Shown here: positions 55,384 to 64,000 of the stretch, in pieces
Layout: each line of letters opens with the position of its first letter
Position numbering within the stretch: position 1 is the stretch's first letter
Source: DATLXH01 sp035576005
GTDB lineage: Bacteria; Acidobacteriota; Thermoanaerobaculia; Gp7-AA8
NCBI GenBank assembly: GCA_035576005.1
Contig: DATLXH010000037.1
Span: 1 to 64,000, forward strand
Direction of reading: 5' to 3'
DNA: 64,000 nucleotides
Notes under the pieces: generated by a model
Told to the model about the DNA's origin: nothing
The model's database searches: none
The model's input: only the letters and a program-made list of their open reading frames with translations
Made by a program: the position numbers and the translations under genes

Positions 55384-56714
55384 AGAGGTTTGTGGATTGG
55401 CTGATTTCTATTCTGGAAGTCACCGAGCGCGATGGAACGTCGATGGTGACGATTCCGCTGGTGGCCTTCATTGCCCTCTTCGTCACCATTGTCGCGCTCA
55501 TGCTGATCGTCTGGTCCGTCAAGCGCCGCCGTGATCCCCACCTGAAGCTTCAAGGGGAATCGGATCTCCATGAGCTCCTTCCTACGATCACGGGCCTGAC
55601 TCATGACTCCCTCCAGGAGGGCAACGCCGTGGAGATCCTGCAGAACGGAGATGGATTCTTCCCTACTTTGATCCGGGAGATGGAGAAGGCCGAGGCATCG
55701 ATCACGTTCGAGACATACCTCTGGAAGGATGGTGAGCTGGCACAGCGGATCGTTTCCGTTCTCGAGAGGAAAGCACTCGCCGGCGTGGAAGTGAAGTTGT
55801 TACTCGACGGGTCGGGAGGGAAGGGAATTGGTCGCAAGGTGACGAAACGTTTGCGCGATGCGGGATGCAAAGTCCACCGGTTTCATCCCATTCGAATCAG
55901 CAACCTTGGCACGATCAACAACCGGGACCATAGAAAGATCGTCGTGGTCGATGGGAAGGTTGGATTCGTAGGCGGGCATTGCATCGTCGACACCTGGCTG
56001 GGAAATGCGGAAGACAAGAAACACTTCCGCGACATCACGGCCAGAGTTGAAGGTCCAATCGTAGGGCGACTACAAAGTGTCTTCGCAGAAAACTGGATCG
56101 AGGAGACGGGCGACGCTCCTTCCGGTGAAAAGTTCTTCCCGAAGCAGGAAAAGAAAGGCGATGCCGGTGCGCATCTCATCTACGTCAGTCCCGCCGGCAG
56201 CACCTCCTCGGTCAAGATGCTCCACTACCTCGCCATCCACGCAGCGAAGAAACAGATTCGAATTCAGAATCCTTATTTTCTCCCCGATCCCGATGCCATC
56301 GATGCGTTCGGTGAGGCCGTTGCCAGGGGAGTTGACGTGCGCGTCATGATCCCGGCAGCCGACGCAACGGACAATGCGCTGGTTCAGCACGCCAGTCACC
56401 ACCGATTCGGCGCACTGCTCGAGAAAGGAGTCCGGCTGTACGAGTACCGAAGAACGCTGCTCCATCAGAAGGTGTTCACCGTCGACCATATGTGGTCGGG
56501 GATCGGATCGACAAACTTCGACGATCGCTCCTTCGAGGTCAACGACGAGGTAACTCTCGGGATCGTCGATGCTGACATCGCGCGACAGCTGGAGGAGATC
56601 TTTGACGCCGACATGCTCGAAGCCGATGAAGTGAAACCCGATGTCTGGAAGAAACGAGCGATCTGGCACAAGGCAGTCGATCAGCTGACGTTCCTGCTCA
56701 ACGAGCAGCTCTGA
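55380..56714 (+). CDS. Phospholipase D/cardiolipin synthase-like protein
   Basis: The 444-residue protein has one N-terminal membrane helix (about 22-46) and two HKD motifs of the PLD superfamily: HRKIVVVD starting at H184 with the FVGGHCIVD tail, and HQKVFTVD starting at H362 followed by GSTNFDDRSF. This layout is typical of ClsA/ClsB-type cardiolipin synthases, which join two phosphatidylglycerols. It starts in the stop codon of the M49-like gene, an unusual pairing whose reason is unclear. A hairpin follows the stop codon. Confidence 0.92.
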   Translation: MKRFVDWLISILEVTERDGTSMVTIPLVAFIALFVTIVALMLIVWSVKRRRDPHLKLQGESDLHELLPTITGLTHDSLQEGNAVEILQNGDGFFPTLIREMEKAEASITFETYLWKDGELAQRIVSVLERKALAGVEVKLLLDGSGGKGIGRKVTKRLRDAGCKVHRFHPIRISNLGTINNRDHRKIVVVDGKVGFVGGHCIVDTWLGNAEDKKHFRDITARVEGPIVGRLQSVFAENWIEETGDAPSGEKFFPKQEKKGDAGAHLIYVSPAGSTSSVKMLHYLAIHAAKKQIRIQNPYFLPDPDAIDAFGEAVARGVDVRVMIPAADATDNALVQHASHHRFGALLEKGVRLYEYRRTLLHQKVFTVDHMWSGIGSTNFDDRSFEVNDEVTLGIVDADIARQLEEIFDADMLEADEVKPDVWKKRAIWHKAVDQLTFLLNEQL

Positions 56715-56736
56715 TGTAGTGCGGCGAAGCACTACA
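56715..56736. terminator. Hairpin between convergent genes
   Basis: TGTAGTGC (56715-56722), loop GGCGAA and GCACTACA (56729-56736) are perfect complements. It fills the short gap between the convergent phospholipase-D and MauE-like genes. No T-run follows, so a role as a bidirectional terminator is plausible but unproven. Confidence 0.45.
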
Positions 56737-56741
56737 CAAGG

Positions 56742-57299
56742 TCAGCTGGGGTCGTGCGTCTCGACTCCGGCTCTTCTCGCGAACCAGAGTTGCCAGACCA
56801 TGAGCAGCATTCCAAGATCGCGCGCGATGACCAGGCGCATGTCGGCGAGGCGCTCGCTCCTGCTCTTACCCGCGGCGCTCACGTCGAAGCATCCGCAATC
56901 GATTGCATTGCCGCGAGCAAGATTGATTGCGATCGCGATGATAAAGGCCACGAGCATCAGCCCGACGATTGTGCGGCAGGTGCCTTTCCAGATGCCGAGG
57001 ACCAGACCGAGGCCGCAGAGCAGCTCGAGCCATGGAAGGACGAGCGCGATCGGATTGAGGAGCGCGCCCGGGACGAGCCGGTAGTTGTAGATCATGTGAG
57101 CAAATGACGGAGGGTCGACAATCTTCGGGAGCGCCGCGAGTATGAAGATGACCCCGAGAGCGATCTGCACTCTTATGGTGAGCCACGGGCTGGAAAGAAA
57201 ATCCCGGATGGGACCCCGGGCGCTCGATCGAAAAGCCCTCGAATCCGACGAGCTGCCCATTTCCTCACGCACTGCAGCACCCACGGTCGGTTGGCTCAA
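56742..57299 (-). CDS. MauE/DoxX-like integral membrane protein
   Basis: The 185-residue protein has four hydrophobic helices (about 42-60, 82-105, 108-125 and 150-172), like MauE and DoxX-type redox proteins. A CGC motif (AIDCGCFD) in the loop after the third helix is a mark of the MauE group and may carry electrons from thiols. The start overlaps the stop of the rhodanese gene by four bases (ATGA). The two likely form a periplasm-facing sulfur or disulfide relay. Confidence 0.82.
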   Translation of the reverse strand: MSQPTVGAAVREEMGSSSDSRAFRSSARGPIRDFLSSPWLTIRVQIALGVIFILAALPKIVDPPSFAHMIYNYRLVPGALLNPIALVLPWLELLCGLGLVLGIWKGTCRTIVGLMLVAFIIAIAINLARGNAIDCGCFDVSAAGKSRSERLADMRLVIARDLGMLLMVWQLWFARRAGVETHDPS

Positions 57300-58021
57300 C
57301 GCTGAACTCGTCCGCCGCGGGCCTGCCAGTCGGGGTATCCGTCTTTGTAGACGTAGATGTTATTGAACTGAAGTCCCCACAGCTTGTCAGCGAGCATGTG
57401 AGAGTCCTCGCAGTCCCCTCCAGAGCAGTAGATGACGATCGGTTTCAGCTGTTCTTCCGGCTCGCCCTTCTCTGCAAACAGTTGCTTGACCTTCTCGTCA
57501 ATGTCCGACTCCCAGACCGAGAACGAGCGTGCTCCGGCGATGTGGCCATCGGAGAATGCAGCCGTGCGCCGAGCGTCGAGAAAGAGTGCCCCGCTCGTAT
57601 GGAGCGCCGCAACATCGTCGCCACTGATCTCGACGTAGGCTTTGTCCGGATGTGGATCGAACCGACGAGTCAGAGGTTTGGCAGGCGCAACTTTCGGCGC
57701 TGGAGGGGCGGGTGGATTGGTTCGAGGTGGCGCCGTGGAGGGATTTGGTGTCGGAGTAGCCACTGGTTGCTCAGCTATGGTCTTTGTGACTGGCGGCGCC
57801 GGTAACGGAGCCGGTTCAGCAGTAGTTGTTTCAGCAGCAGTAGTCGTCTCAGCAGTAGTCGTTTCGACCCGCGTGGGACCTGCCTGAGGTCTTGCCGGTG
57901 CTACGAGCGGAGAGGTAACGACCGTGAGTTTCTTTTCCCTGCCGGCCAAGGCATTTGCGGCCGCCGCGCAGAGGCACGCGATGAGTGTGAGTGTGACTGC
58001 TTCAAGCATGTGTTTTTTCAT
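57296..58021 (-). CDS. Rhodanese-domain protein, membrane-tethered
   Basis: This 241-residue protein starts with a hydrophobic helix (signal or anchor, residues 5-27), then a long Thr-, Ala- and Pro-rich linker with TTAE repeats (about 50-120), then a rhodanese domain with the catalytic Cys in IVIYCSGGDCEDS. The domain would move sulfur between thiols in the periplasm. It overlaps and is co-translated with the MauE-like gene, so both probably work as a pair. The linker suggests reach through the cell wall layer. Confidence 0.87.
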   Translation of the reverse strand: MKKHMLEAVTLTLIACLCAAAANALAGREKKLTVVTSPLVAPARPQAGPTRVETTTAETTTAAETTTAEPAPLPAPPVTKTIAEQPVATPTPNPSTAPPRTNPPAPPAPKVAPAKPLTRRFDPHPDKAYVEISGDDVAALHTSGALFLDARRTAAFSDGHIAGARSFSVWESDIDEKVKQLFAEKGEPEEQLKPIVIYCSGGDCEDSHMLADKLWGLQFNNIYVYKDGYPDWQARGGRVQR

Positions 58022-58265
58022 TACGGGTTCCGTGATGTTCGAGATATGGCGCTACCGTTGTCAACTCTAAAGACAGTACATCATGTACGGCAGTGAGGAT
58101 ATTCGCTCAGACCGGCCTTTGAAGCTCGAGCTCGATGTCAAAGTCGCTGGGCTTGAGACTCCGGGACGATTGCGTCTTCGAATCTCGTGCCTCGGCACCA
58201 CTTCGGCCGAGACTCTGAAAGTGACGTTTCGGAAAACGATAGAGAATGCAGAGGTCTCGAGTTCC

Positions 58266-59948
58266 TCACTCGCGCAGCGGAGCAGTCGCCAGAAACCTGG
58301 GAGCGCGCCGAACCCTGGTCGCCTGTTCGAACGCGTAGGCCAGCCGGATGAGCTTTGGCTCGCTCCACGCTCCTGCAAAGAAAGAGATACCGACAGGAAG
58401 GCCGAGCACGAAACCAGCGGGAACCGTGATATGCGGGTAGCCGGATACCGCCGAGGCGGTTGAGTAACCTCCAGAGTAGTGGTCGCCGTTGATGAGGTCG
58501 GTCGGCCAGACGGGACCGCCGGTGGGGGCGATCATCGCGTCGAGTCTGTGTCTTGCAAGAGTGGCGTCGATGCCCTGACCGCGCGAGAGACGATGGTTTC
58601 TCGCGAGTGCCTTCCGGTACTGCGGGCTCGAGAGCGGTCCCTTCTTTTCAGCCTTGAGGAAAATCTCCTGCCCAAAGTACGGCATCTCGCGCTCGCGGTT
58701 GGCCTCATTGAATTCAATGAGGTCGGCGAGGTTCCGCGTTCGGACTTTCGGGGAAAGCCGGGAGAGGTATTTGTTGATCCCTGCCTTGAACTCGAAGAGC
58801 AGCACTTCGAACTCGGACTCATCGTACTTTCCAGCCGTCACCATGTCGGCGGGATCTACGATCGTTGCGCCCTCTTTCTTCATGACATCGATGGCGTTGT
58901 TCATCAGAGTGTCGACCCGGTCATTGAAGCCGAAGTACTTTCGAGCGACTCCGACCCTCGCCCCTTTGAGGCCGTCTCGCTCGAGAAACTTCGTGTAGTC
59001 GGGGCTGGTTTTCTTATGACTGCCCGCCGTCACAGAGTCGAGCGAATCGACTCCCGCAAGTGCTCCGAGCAGGATCGCTGCGTCGGTAACCGTTCGCGCC
59101 ATCGGGCCTGCGGTGTCCTGACTGTGCGAGATGGGGATGATGCCTGAGCGGCTGATGAATCCGAGGGTTGGCTTGATTCCGACAAGAGCACTTGCCGATG
59201 AGGGACAGACAATCGAGCCATCGGTCTCGGTCCCGACGCCGATGGCGGCGAGATTCGCGGAGACCGCGGTTCCGGTACCGGCGCTCGAGCCGCACGGATT
59301 GCGGTCGATCACGTACGGATTTCGCGTCTGCCCTCCTCGTGCGCTCCATCCACTCGAAGAGTGGGTCGACCGAAAGTTTGCCCACTCGCTCAGGTTGGTC
59401 TTACCAATGATTACGGCACCTGCCTCGCGCAGTTTCCTCACGAGAAACGCGTCGCGTGCCGCTACCGATTGTTCGAGCGCCAGCGATCCCGCGGTCGTAT
59501 GCATCCTGTCAGCGGTGTCGATGTTGTCCTTGATCACGACCGGGACGCCGTGGAGAGGGCCTCTGACCCGGCCCTCTTTGCGCTCGCGGTCCAGCTCTTC
59601 CGCGATCGAGCCTGCATCGGGATTGATTTCGATGATCGCATTGATCGCCGGTCCGCGCTTGTCGACTGCGTCGATCCGTTCTAGATAGGCAGCCGTGAGT
59701 GACTTCGCGGTGAATCGACCCGATTCCAGTCCGCGTTGCAGTTCGCTTACGGTGATCTCCTCCAGCTCAAACGACTGCGGGGGCTTTGTCTGCGCAGGGA
59801 GTGGCGTGAGATCACTCTGATCTCCAATGAGAGGCCTGGCGAACCCGAGCGCGGTACCGAGGGCTGCGAGTCCGACAAAATTTCGTCGATCGACACCGGA
59901 TGAGTTCTTCACAGTTCGGCCGCCTGGCTGGGTGGAGTCATCTGACAT
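58266..59948 (-). CDS. Amidase-signature enzyme, Tat-exported
   Basis: The 560-residue protein has the Ser-cisSer-Lys triad of the amidase-signature family: K140 in VVIKDNID, the cis-serine in NPCGSSAGTG and the nucleophile S245 in ETDGSIVCPS. An N-terminal DRRNFVGLAALGTALG is a good twin-arginine signal, so the folded enzyme should be exported to the periplasm. It is related to the Sec-type amidase at 61229 but not a recent copy. It hydrolyses a C-N amide bond of unknown substrate. Confidence 0.92.
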   Translation of the reverse strand: MSDDSTQPGGRTVKNSSGVDRRNFVGLAALGTALGFARPLIGDQSDLTPLPAQTKPPQSFELEEITVSELQRGLESGRFTAKSLTAAYLERIDAVDKRGPAINAIIEINPDAGSIAEELDRERKEGRVRGPLHGVPVVIKDNIDTADRMHTTAGSLALEQSVAARDAFLVRKLREAGAVIIGKTNLSEWANFRSTHSSSGWSARGGQTRNPYVIDRNPCGSSAGTGTAVSANLAAIGVGTETDGSIVCPSSASALVGIKPTLGFISRSGIIPISHSQDTAGPMARTVTDAAILLGALAGVDSLDSVTAGSHKKTSPDYTKFLERDGLKGARVGVARKYFGFNDRVDTLMNNAIDVMKKEGATIVDPADMVTAGKYDESEFEVLLFEFKAGINKYLSRLSPKVRTRNLADLIEFNEANREREMPYFGQEIFLKAEKKGPLSSPQYRKALARNHRLSRGQGIDATLARHRLDAMIAPTGGPVWPTDLINGDHYSGGYSTASAVSGYPHITVPAGFVLGLPVGISFFAGAWSEPKLIRLAYAFEQATRVRRAPRFLATAPLRE

Positions 59949-60091
59949 GGTTCACCTCCGATGCTTTGCATTCTGGGTCATGATAGTCGCAGATGATCTA
60001 ACGTGCGGGGAGTGAAAAACGACTGGGACATAAGAGGCGATGACCGCCTGTTCTCAGCACGACTGCCAGCCATTCTGCTATAGGAGTTTCC

Positions 60092-61096
60092 ATGTCCGCC
60101 AAGACTCAGAAATCTTTCATCGTGATGCTTCTCGCGGCTCTTACATTGCCTCTCTCGGCGTCGCCGTCGCAACGATCGTTCGAGGCCACTTACACAGCGG
60201 CTGTGAGCGAGATTCCCGCGGGAACGAAACAGCTTAAAGTCTGGCTGCCGCTGCCAGTCTCTCGCGAGCATCAACAAGTCTCCGATGTGAGGATCGCCGG
60301 TTCGCCATTCCGCTGGGTTCGTCACACCGACGCCCTCGGCAATCATTACGCGACCACCACGATCCGCAATCCGAAGGATCGTGAGCTCGAGGTCAAAGTC
60401 GAGTTTCGTGCGACGAGGAGCGAGGCGCTGTTCGATGCACTCCGGCCGGTGCGCATGACGAAGTCCGAACTGGTTCGCGACCTCAAGGCAAACCGCCTGG
60501 TGACCCTGTCGCCGCGTGTGCGAGCTCTGTCGGAAGAAGTCACCGCGGGAGCGACAGGTACTGTTGCGAAAGCGCGTGCAATCTACGATCACCTGCTCGC
60601 CACAATGAAATATGACAAAACGACTCCGGGATGGGGCAGGGGAGACACGGAACGCGCCTGCGATGTCCGCACCGGGAACTGCACGGATTTCCATTCGCTA
60701 TTCATGTCGTTGGCGCGGGCCCAGGAAATCCCGGTCCGCTTCGTAATCGGATTCCCCCTAACGAATGAAGCGACCGGACAGATCAAGGGCTATCACTGCT
60801 GGGCGGAGTTTCACGATGAAGCTCGTGGATGGATTCCGGCCGATGTCTCAGACGCGTCGAAGTCTCAGGACCCCGCGCGTCGCAGCTATCTTTTCGGAAA
60901 CCTTGATGACGATCGTATCGAGTTCACGATGGGCCGCGATCTCGTGCTGACTCCTCGGACGAAAGAGCCGCTGAATTTCCTGATCTACCCCTACGTGGAA
61001 GCTGACGGCGTCGCGGTCGGAAAGCCTTCAATCATGCTCGATTTCAAGGATGCAAAAAAATCGACAGCGGGTGCGAGCATCACGTTGATCAAATAA
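60092..61096 (+). CDS. Exported transglutaminase-like protein
   Basis: The ATG at 60092 follows TAGGAG. The 334-residue protein has a signal peptide (SFIVMLLAALTLPLSAS) and a transglutaminase core with the Cys-His-Asp triad C197 (RTGNCTDFHS), H235 (KGYHCWAEF) and D251 (PADVSDAS). The first 130 residues form a beta-sandwich domain usual in this family. Bacterial members are mostly papain-like proteases or amidases. It stands between two amidase genes on the other strand. Confidence 0.9.
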   Translation: MSAKTQKSFIVMLLAALTLPLSASPSQRSFEATYTAAVSEIPAGTKQLKVWLPLPVSREHQQVSDVRIAGSPFRWVRHTDALGNHYATTTIRNPKDRELEVKVEFRATRSEALFDALRPVRMTKSELVRDLKANRLVTLSPRVRALSEEVTAGATGTVAKARAIYDHLLATMKYDKTTPGWGRGDTERACDVRTGNCTDFHSLFMSLARAQEIPVRFVIGFPLTNEATGQIKGYHCWAEFHDEARGWIPADVSDASKSQDPARRSYLFGNLDDDRIEFTMGRDLVLTPRTKEPLNFLIYPYVEADGVAVGKPSIMLDFKDAKKSTAGASITLIK

Positions 61097-61191
61097 TCGG
61101 AATCGAGCGCGCCTGGATGCGTTCGGCCCCTCATTCCAGACAGGAGTGTCGCGTGACAGGCAAGAGTGTCTTTCGCGCGGGGCGGGGGTAG

Positions 61192-61210
61192 GGCCGCACG
61201 GCGTGCGGCC
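61192..61210. repeat. 8-GGC-8 hairpin repeat
   Basis: GGCCGCAC-GGC-GTGCGGCC is a perfect stem with a GGC loop, preceded by GTAGG and followed by GACACC. The same design is at 33493-33511 with different stem bases, an example of compensatory change that keeps the stem. Confidence 0.7.
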
Positions 61211-61228
61211 GACACCAATGCGGGTTGA

Positions 61229-62917
61229 CTACGGCAGGCCCGGGGGAGCCACACGCCGTTTCGTTGCCTGCTCGAACGCATACGCAACCTTCAGCAGGGT
61301 CGGCTCGCTGCATGCCATGGCTGTGAAGCTCACGCCATAGGGCGAAGGTCTCGCATCGAACTTGTCGGGGAAAGCAGGAGTCGGAGCATTTGGCACGAAG
61401 CCGAAAGGGACGATGACGGTCGGGTATCCGGGCTTGGCCGCGATCGCAGCGCCCGATGAACCGGGAAAGAGAAGAGCATCGAGCTTTTTCTCCTTCATGA
61501 CTTCATCGATTCCATGCGTCGCGGAGAGGAAGAGATCTTTCGCACGGTCAGCCTGGTAACGCGCGCGGTCTCCCTCAACATTCATTTCGTCTGAAACATC
61601 CAGCAGCGACTGACCATATCTGATTGCGCCGGCGCGCTGGTGAGCGATGTTCCATTGGCGTAGTTCGGTAAGGGTTTTTACAGGGGCGGCTGTGCCGAGG
61701 GATGTCAGCCACTTATTGAAGTCGCGCTTCATTCCGTACTTGAAGACGACGGAGCAGTCGTTGTCGCGGCCCCTTGATTCTTCTCCGCCGCACACGCTGA
61801 ATAACAGGAAGTTGTTCTTCGCCTCCTTGTCGGTGATGCTCGGGATGTCGGCGGGATCGACGACGACTGCACCACGATTTTTCAGGATTGTGATTGCTTC
61901 CTCCATCAGCTTGAGCTGTTCGGGTGACGCCCCGCCGCGGGGACGCTCGCCTCCCGGCGCCGTGATCTTGTCGAGATAGAAGGCGCGGGGGATTCCTATA
62001 CGCATCCCGCGCAAGCCGTTGTCCGTGAGAAAGGGGGTGTAGTCGTTGCGCGGCGGAGGGGCACACCTGCCGGTTGCGTCGTCGTTGGCATCGGCCGATC
62101 GCGACTCGAGCGCGCCGAGGAGAATTGCGGCATCCGTGACGGTCCTTGCCATTGGACCGGGCGTGTCCTGATCGGCTGTGATCGGGATGACGCCGTAGCG
62201 ACTTATGCGTCCCACCGTAGGCTTGATTCCTACGAGCATGGTCTGGTTCGCAGGACTCAGAATCGAGCCCGATGTTTCTGTCCCGACACTCGCAACCCAG
62301 AAACTGGCAGCGGTGCCGACGCCTGAGCTCGAGCCGCTGGTACCGAGCGTGGGGCGGCCGTCGAAGGTCGCTTCTCTGGGATCCCGACGCGGATCGTAAG
62401 GGTTGTAGCCATAACCATGGAGTCCGTTGTAGTTGCCGGGCATCGGGTATGGGGCCCCCGCCACCCAGTTCGCGAGCTCCGTCATCCCGGTCTTGGCGAT
62501 GATGATTGCGCCGGCCTCTCGGAGGTTGCGGGTCAGCGTCGCCTCGTATGGCGGCGTGAGTCCTTCGAACGCCAATGCTCCGCCCGTGGTGGGCATGTTG
62601 GTCGTGTGAATGTTGTCCTTGAGTGCAATCGGAATCCCATGAAGCGGGCCGCGGACCTTTCCGGCCGCCCGCTCCCGGTCTCGCTCGTCGGCTTCTTTCA
62701 AGGCGTGCGGATTCACTGAGATCACAGCGTTGAGTTTGTCCTCCCAGGTCGCGATCCTTATGAGCGAGCGCTCAACGAGCTGGCGCGAGGTGACGCGCTT
62801 CTCTTGGAGAGCCTGTTGAATCTGAGGGATCGTCGCCTCGACGATGTTGAATGGGAGCCTGTTGTCAGCAAATAGTGACGGAGCAGCGAGGACGATGGTG
62901 AGCAGGATCGATTTCAT
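61229..62917 (-). CDS. Amidase-signature enzyme, secreted
   Basis: The 562-residue protein begins with a Sec signal peptide (KSILLTIVLAAPSLFA). The triad residues are K100 in IALKDNIH, the cis-serine in TSGSSSGVG and nucleophile S218 in ETSGSILSP. It resembles the amidase at 58266 in overall layout but has an insertion of about 25 residues around GLHGYGYNPYDP. A DoxX-like partner is not present; the D-aminoacylase gene lies downstream on the other side of a palindromic repeat. It would hydrolyse amides in the periplasm. Confidence 0.92.
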   Translation of the reverse strand: MKSILLTIVLAAPSLFADNRLPFNIVEATIPQIQQALQEKRVTSRQLVERSLIRIATWEDKLNAVISVNPHALKEADERDRERAAGKVRGPLHGIPIALKDNIHTTNMPTTGGALAFEGLTPPYEATLTRNLREAGAIIIAKTGMTELANWVAGAPYPMPGNYNGLHGYGYNPYDPRRDPREATFDGRPTLGTSGSSSGVGTAASFWVASVGTETSGSILSPANQTMLVGIKPTVGRISRYGVIPITADQDTPGPMARTVTDAAILLGALESRSADANDDATGRCAPPPRNDYTPFLTDNGLRGMRIGIPRAFYLDKITAPGGERPRGGASPEQLKLMEEAITILKNRGAVVVDPADIPSITDKEAKNNFLLFSVCGGEESRGRDNDCSVVFKYGMKRDFNKWLTSLGTAAPVKTLTELRQWNIAHQRAGAIRYGQSLLDVSDEMNVEGDRARYQADRAKDLFLSATHGIDEVMKEKKLDALLFPGSSGAAIAAKPGYPTVIVPFGFVPNAPTPAFPDKFDARPSPYGVSFTAMACSEPTLLKVAYAFEQATKRRVAPPGLP

Positions 62918-62984
62918 GGGGAGAGTGTAGCGGAGGAAGGCCAGCGCGAGGTCCCTCGCTCCACATGCTCCGGCCTCGAAGAGC

Positions 62985-63010
62985 GCCGGACATTGGAATG
63001 TCCGGCCACA
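62985..63010. repeat. 26-bp palindromic repeat, copy 2
   Basis: This is base-for-base identical to 31107-31132 and contains CCGGACATTGGAATGTCCGG. It lies between the amidase start and the end of the D-aminoacylase gene on the same strand, so it may end the upstream transcript. Confidence 0.8.
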
Positions 63011-63039
63011 AGGATCAGCAACGGTGCGCGGACTTCTGG

Positions 63040-64000
63040 TTACTCGGGTTCCGCGGATGGGAGGGCCGAGGCGGTGGCAGCTCGGCTATACCCCGGACCT
63101 CGCAGGACAACACCGGGGCGGGCACCTGTCATCGTCTCGTTCCGGAAAACGACGACTCCGTTGATGACCACTGCACTGATCCCTTCGGCGTACTGGTGTG
63201 GATTGATATAGGTGGCCCGGTCGCGGATCCGTGCGGCGTCGAAGATGACCAGATCGGCCTTCATCCCTGGTCGCAGGAGACCGCGATCGAGAAGGCCGAC
63301 GCGCTGAGCCGGGAACGAAGTCATCTTTCGAACTGCGTCTTCGAGCGTCAACAGCTTCCGTTCGCGAACATAGAGTCCCAGGACGCGAGCAAAAGTGCCG
63401 TAGCTCCTCGGGTGGGGTGACGCTCTTCCCATGATTGCGACTTCCCCGTCCGAGGCCACCATCGTCGTGGGATCGACCATGATCGCTTCCAGGTCGGGCT
63501 CACTGATCGCGTGAAAGATCGCGCGCACCTGTCCTTTCTCGATCAGTTGAAGCGAGGTCTCCGCCGCGTTCGCTACGGTCGGTTCGACTCCGCGCGACAG
63601 CATGATCTCAGTCAGGTTCTTTCCGTTGATAGCCGCATCGGCTTCGCTGAGTGCAATCTGAATGTTTTTAGGATCATTACCCCCACGCTCCAGGCGGATG
63701 GCTTCGCGCACGTACTCGAGGATTCGGGCCCGTTGCGCTCCGTCGCCGAGCCGTTTGAGCATAGCCTCACGGCCTCCCTCATTCGCCCACGATGGAAGCA
63801 ACCCTGCGCCGAGACTCGTGCTGGATGCGGTGTAGGGATACTGGTCCGACGTTGCATCCACTCCGCGAGCCCTTGCCTCGGACATCGCGAGGAGTGTCTC
63901 GCGGCTTTTGCCGACATTCGGCTTTCCCATCACTTTGTGGTGCGTAACCTGAGTAGGAAGCCCACCCTCTTCGCCAATGCGAACAGTCTCGCGGACGCTC
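63040..64000 (-). CDS. D-aminoacylase-type amidohydrolase, 5' part cut by window edge
   Basis: The frame is open from the right edge and gives the last 319 residues. It carries PTQVTHHKVMGKPNVGKS, the zinc-ligand and lysine region of N-acyl-D-amino-acid deacylases, then DATSDQYPYTASS, an MVASDGEVAIMG segment with the catalytic Asp (SDG), and the late YGTFARVLG and PGMKADLVIFD pieces. Enzymes of this group release D-amino acids from N-acyl forms. The N-terminal metal motif is outside the window. With the two amidases it suggests use of modified peptides. Confidence 0.9.
   Translation of the reverse strand, partial: SVRETVRIGEEGGLPTQVTHHKVMGKPNVGKSRETLLAMSEARARGVDATSDQYPYTASSTSLGAGLLPSWANEGGREAMLKRLGDGAQRARILEYVREAIRLERGGNDPKNIQIALSEADAAINGKNLTEIMLSRGVEPTVANAAETSLQLIEKGQVRAIFHAISEPDLEAIMVDPTTMVASDGEVAIMGRASPHPRSYGTFARVLGLYVRERKLLTLEDAVRKMTSFPAQRVGLLDRGLLRPGMKADLVIFDAARIRDRATYINPHQYAEGISAVVINGVVVFRNETMTGARPGVVLRGPGYSRAATASALPSAEPE

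Noticed and set aside
58083..58463. Plus-strand frame of 126 codons
   Set aside because: It runs into the 3' end of the amidase gene in antisense and has no recognisable features.

Overview
The window looks like chromosomal DNA of a GC-rich soil-type bacterium, most likely Acidobacteriota. This is inferred from gene content: three PknB-type Ser/Thr kinases fused to WD40-like propellers or TPRs, a KaiC-like ATPase next to histidine kinases, a PilT with an extra N-terminal domain, paired amidases, and dense families of short palindromic intergenic repeats. No rRNA, tRNA, phage module or CRISPR array was seen. Both ends cut genes: an IS1182-type transposase at the left edge and a D-aminoacylase-type amidohydrolase at the right edge.

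Layout. 1-11400: transposase fragment, two kinase-propeller proteins, a GGDEF protein with an apparent 2-bp frameshift, a kinase-TPR protein, an NmrA-like oxidoreductase and a FitA/VapC-type toxin-antitoxin pair. 11500-13650: an exported TonB-C domain protein, a nuclease-like gene fragment and a tiny zinc ribbon. 13900-22200: a signalling block with a leftward multi-PAS/GAF hybrid histidine kinase split by a frameshift and, diverging from it, an unknown 145-residue protein, a double-domain KaiC-like ATPase and two more histidine kinases. 22200-26050: a decayed zone with a doubly broken fabG-like gene, C-terminal fragments of an AMP-forming ligase and of NrfA, a small prolyl-oligopeptidase-like remnant, a REP-associated tyrosine transposase (RAYT) and many repeats. 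26050-33140: M16 peptidase, LigD-type ligase-polymerase, PilT-like ATPase and its overlapping partner.

33700-44400: a Gly/Ser-rich membrane-tethered protein, two acyl desaturases, an SDR, a PlsC acyltransferase, the two subunits of a 2-oxoacid:ferredoxin oxidoreductase (KorAB), a BtuF-like protein and a repeat-filled 0.9 kb gap. 44600-48800: a secreted unknown, a PIG-L deacetylase and a polytopic glycosyltransferase-like protein; this part reads less GC-rich than the rest by eye. 48900-58000: glycogen phosphorylase, YaeQ, a PLP decarboxylase, an M49-like metallopeptidase coupled to a phospholipase-D/cardiolipin synthase, and a rhodanese/MauE pair. 58200-64000: two amidase-signature enzymes, a transglutaminase-like protein and the D-aminoacylase, which together suggest peptide and amide scavenging.

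The most distinctive signal is the repeats. At least five unrelated families of palindromic or composite repeats occur in the gaps, one centred on the RAYT gene. The broken ends of several gene fragments lie exactly at repeat units, which points to repeat-associated deletion as a source of the gene debris.
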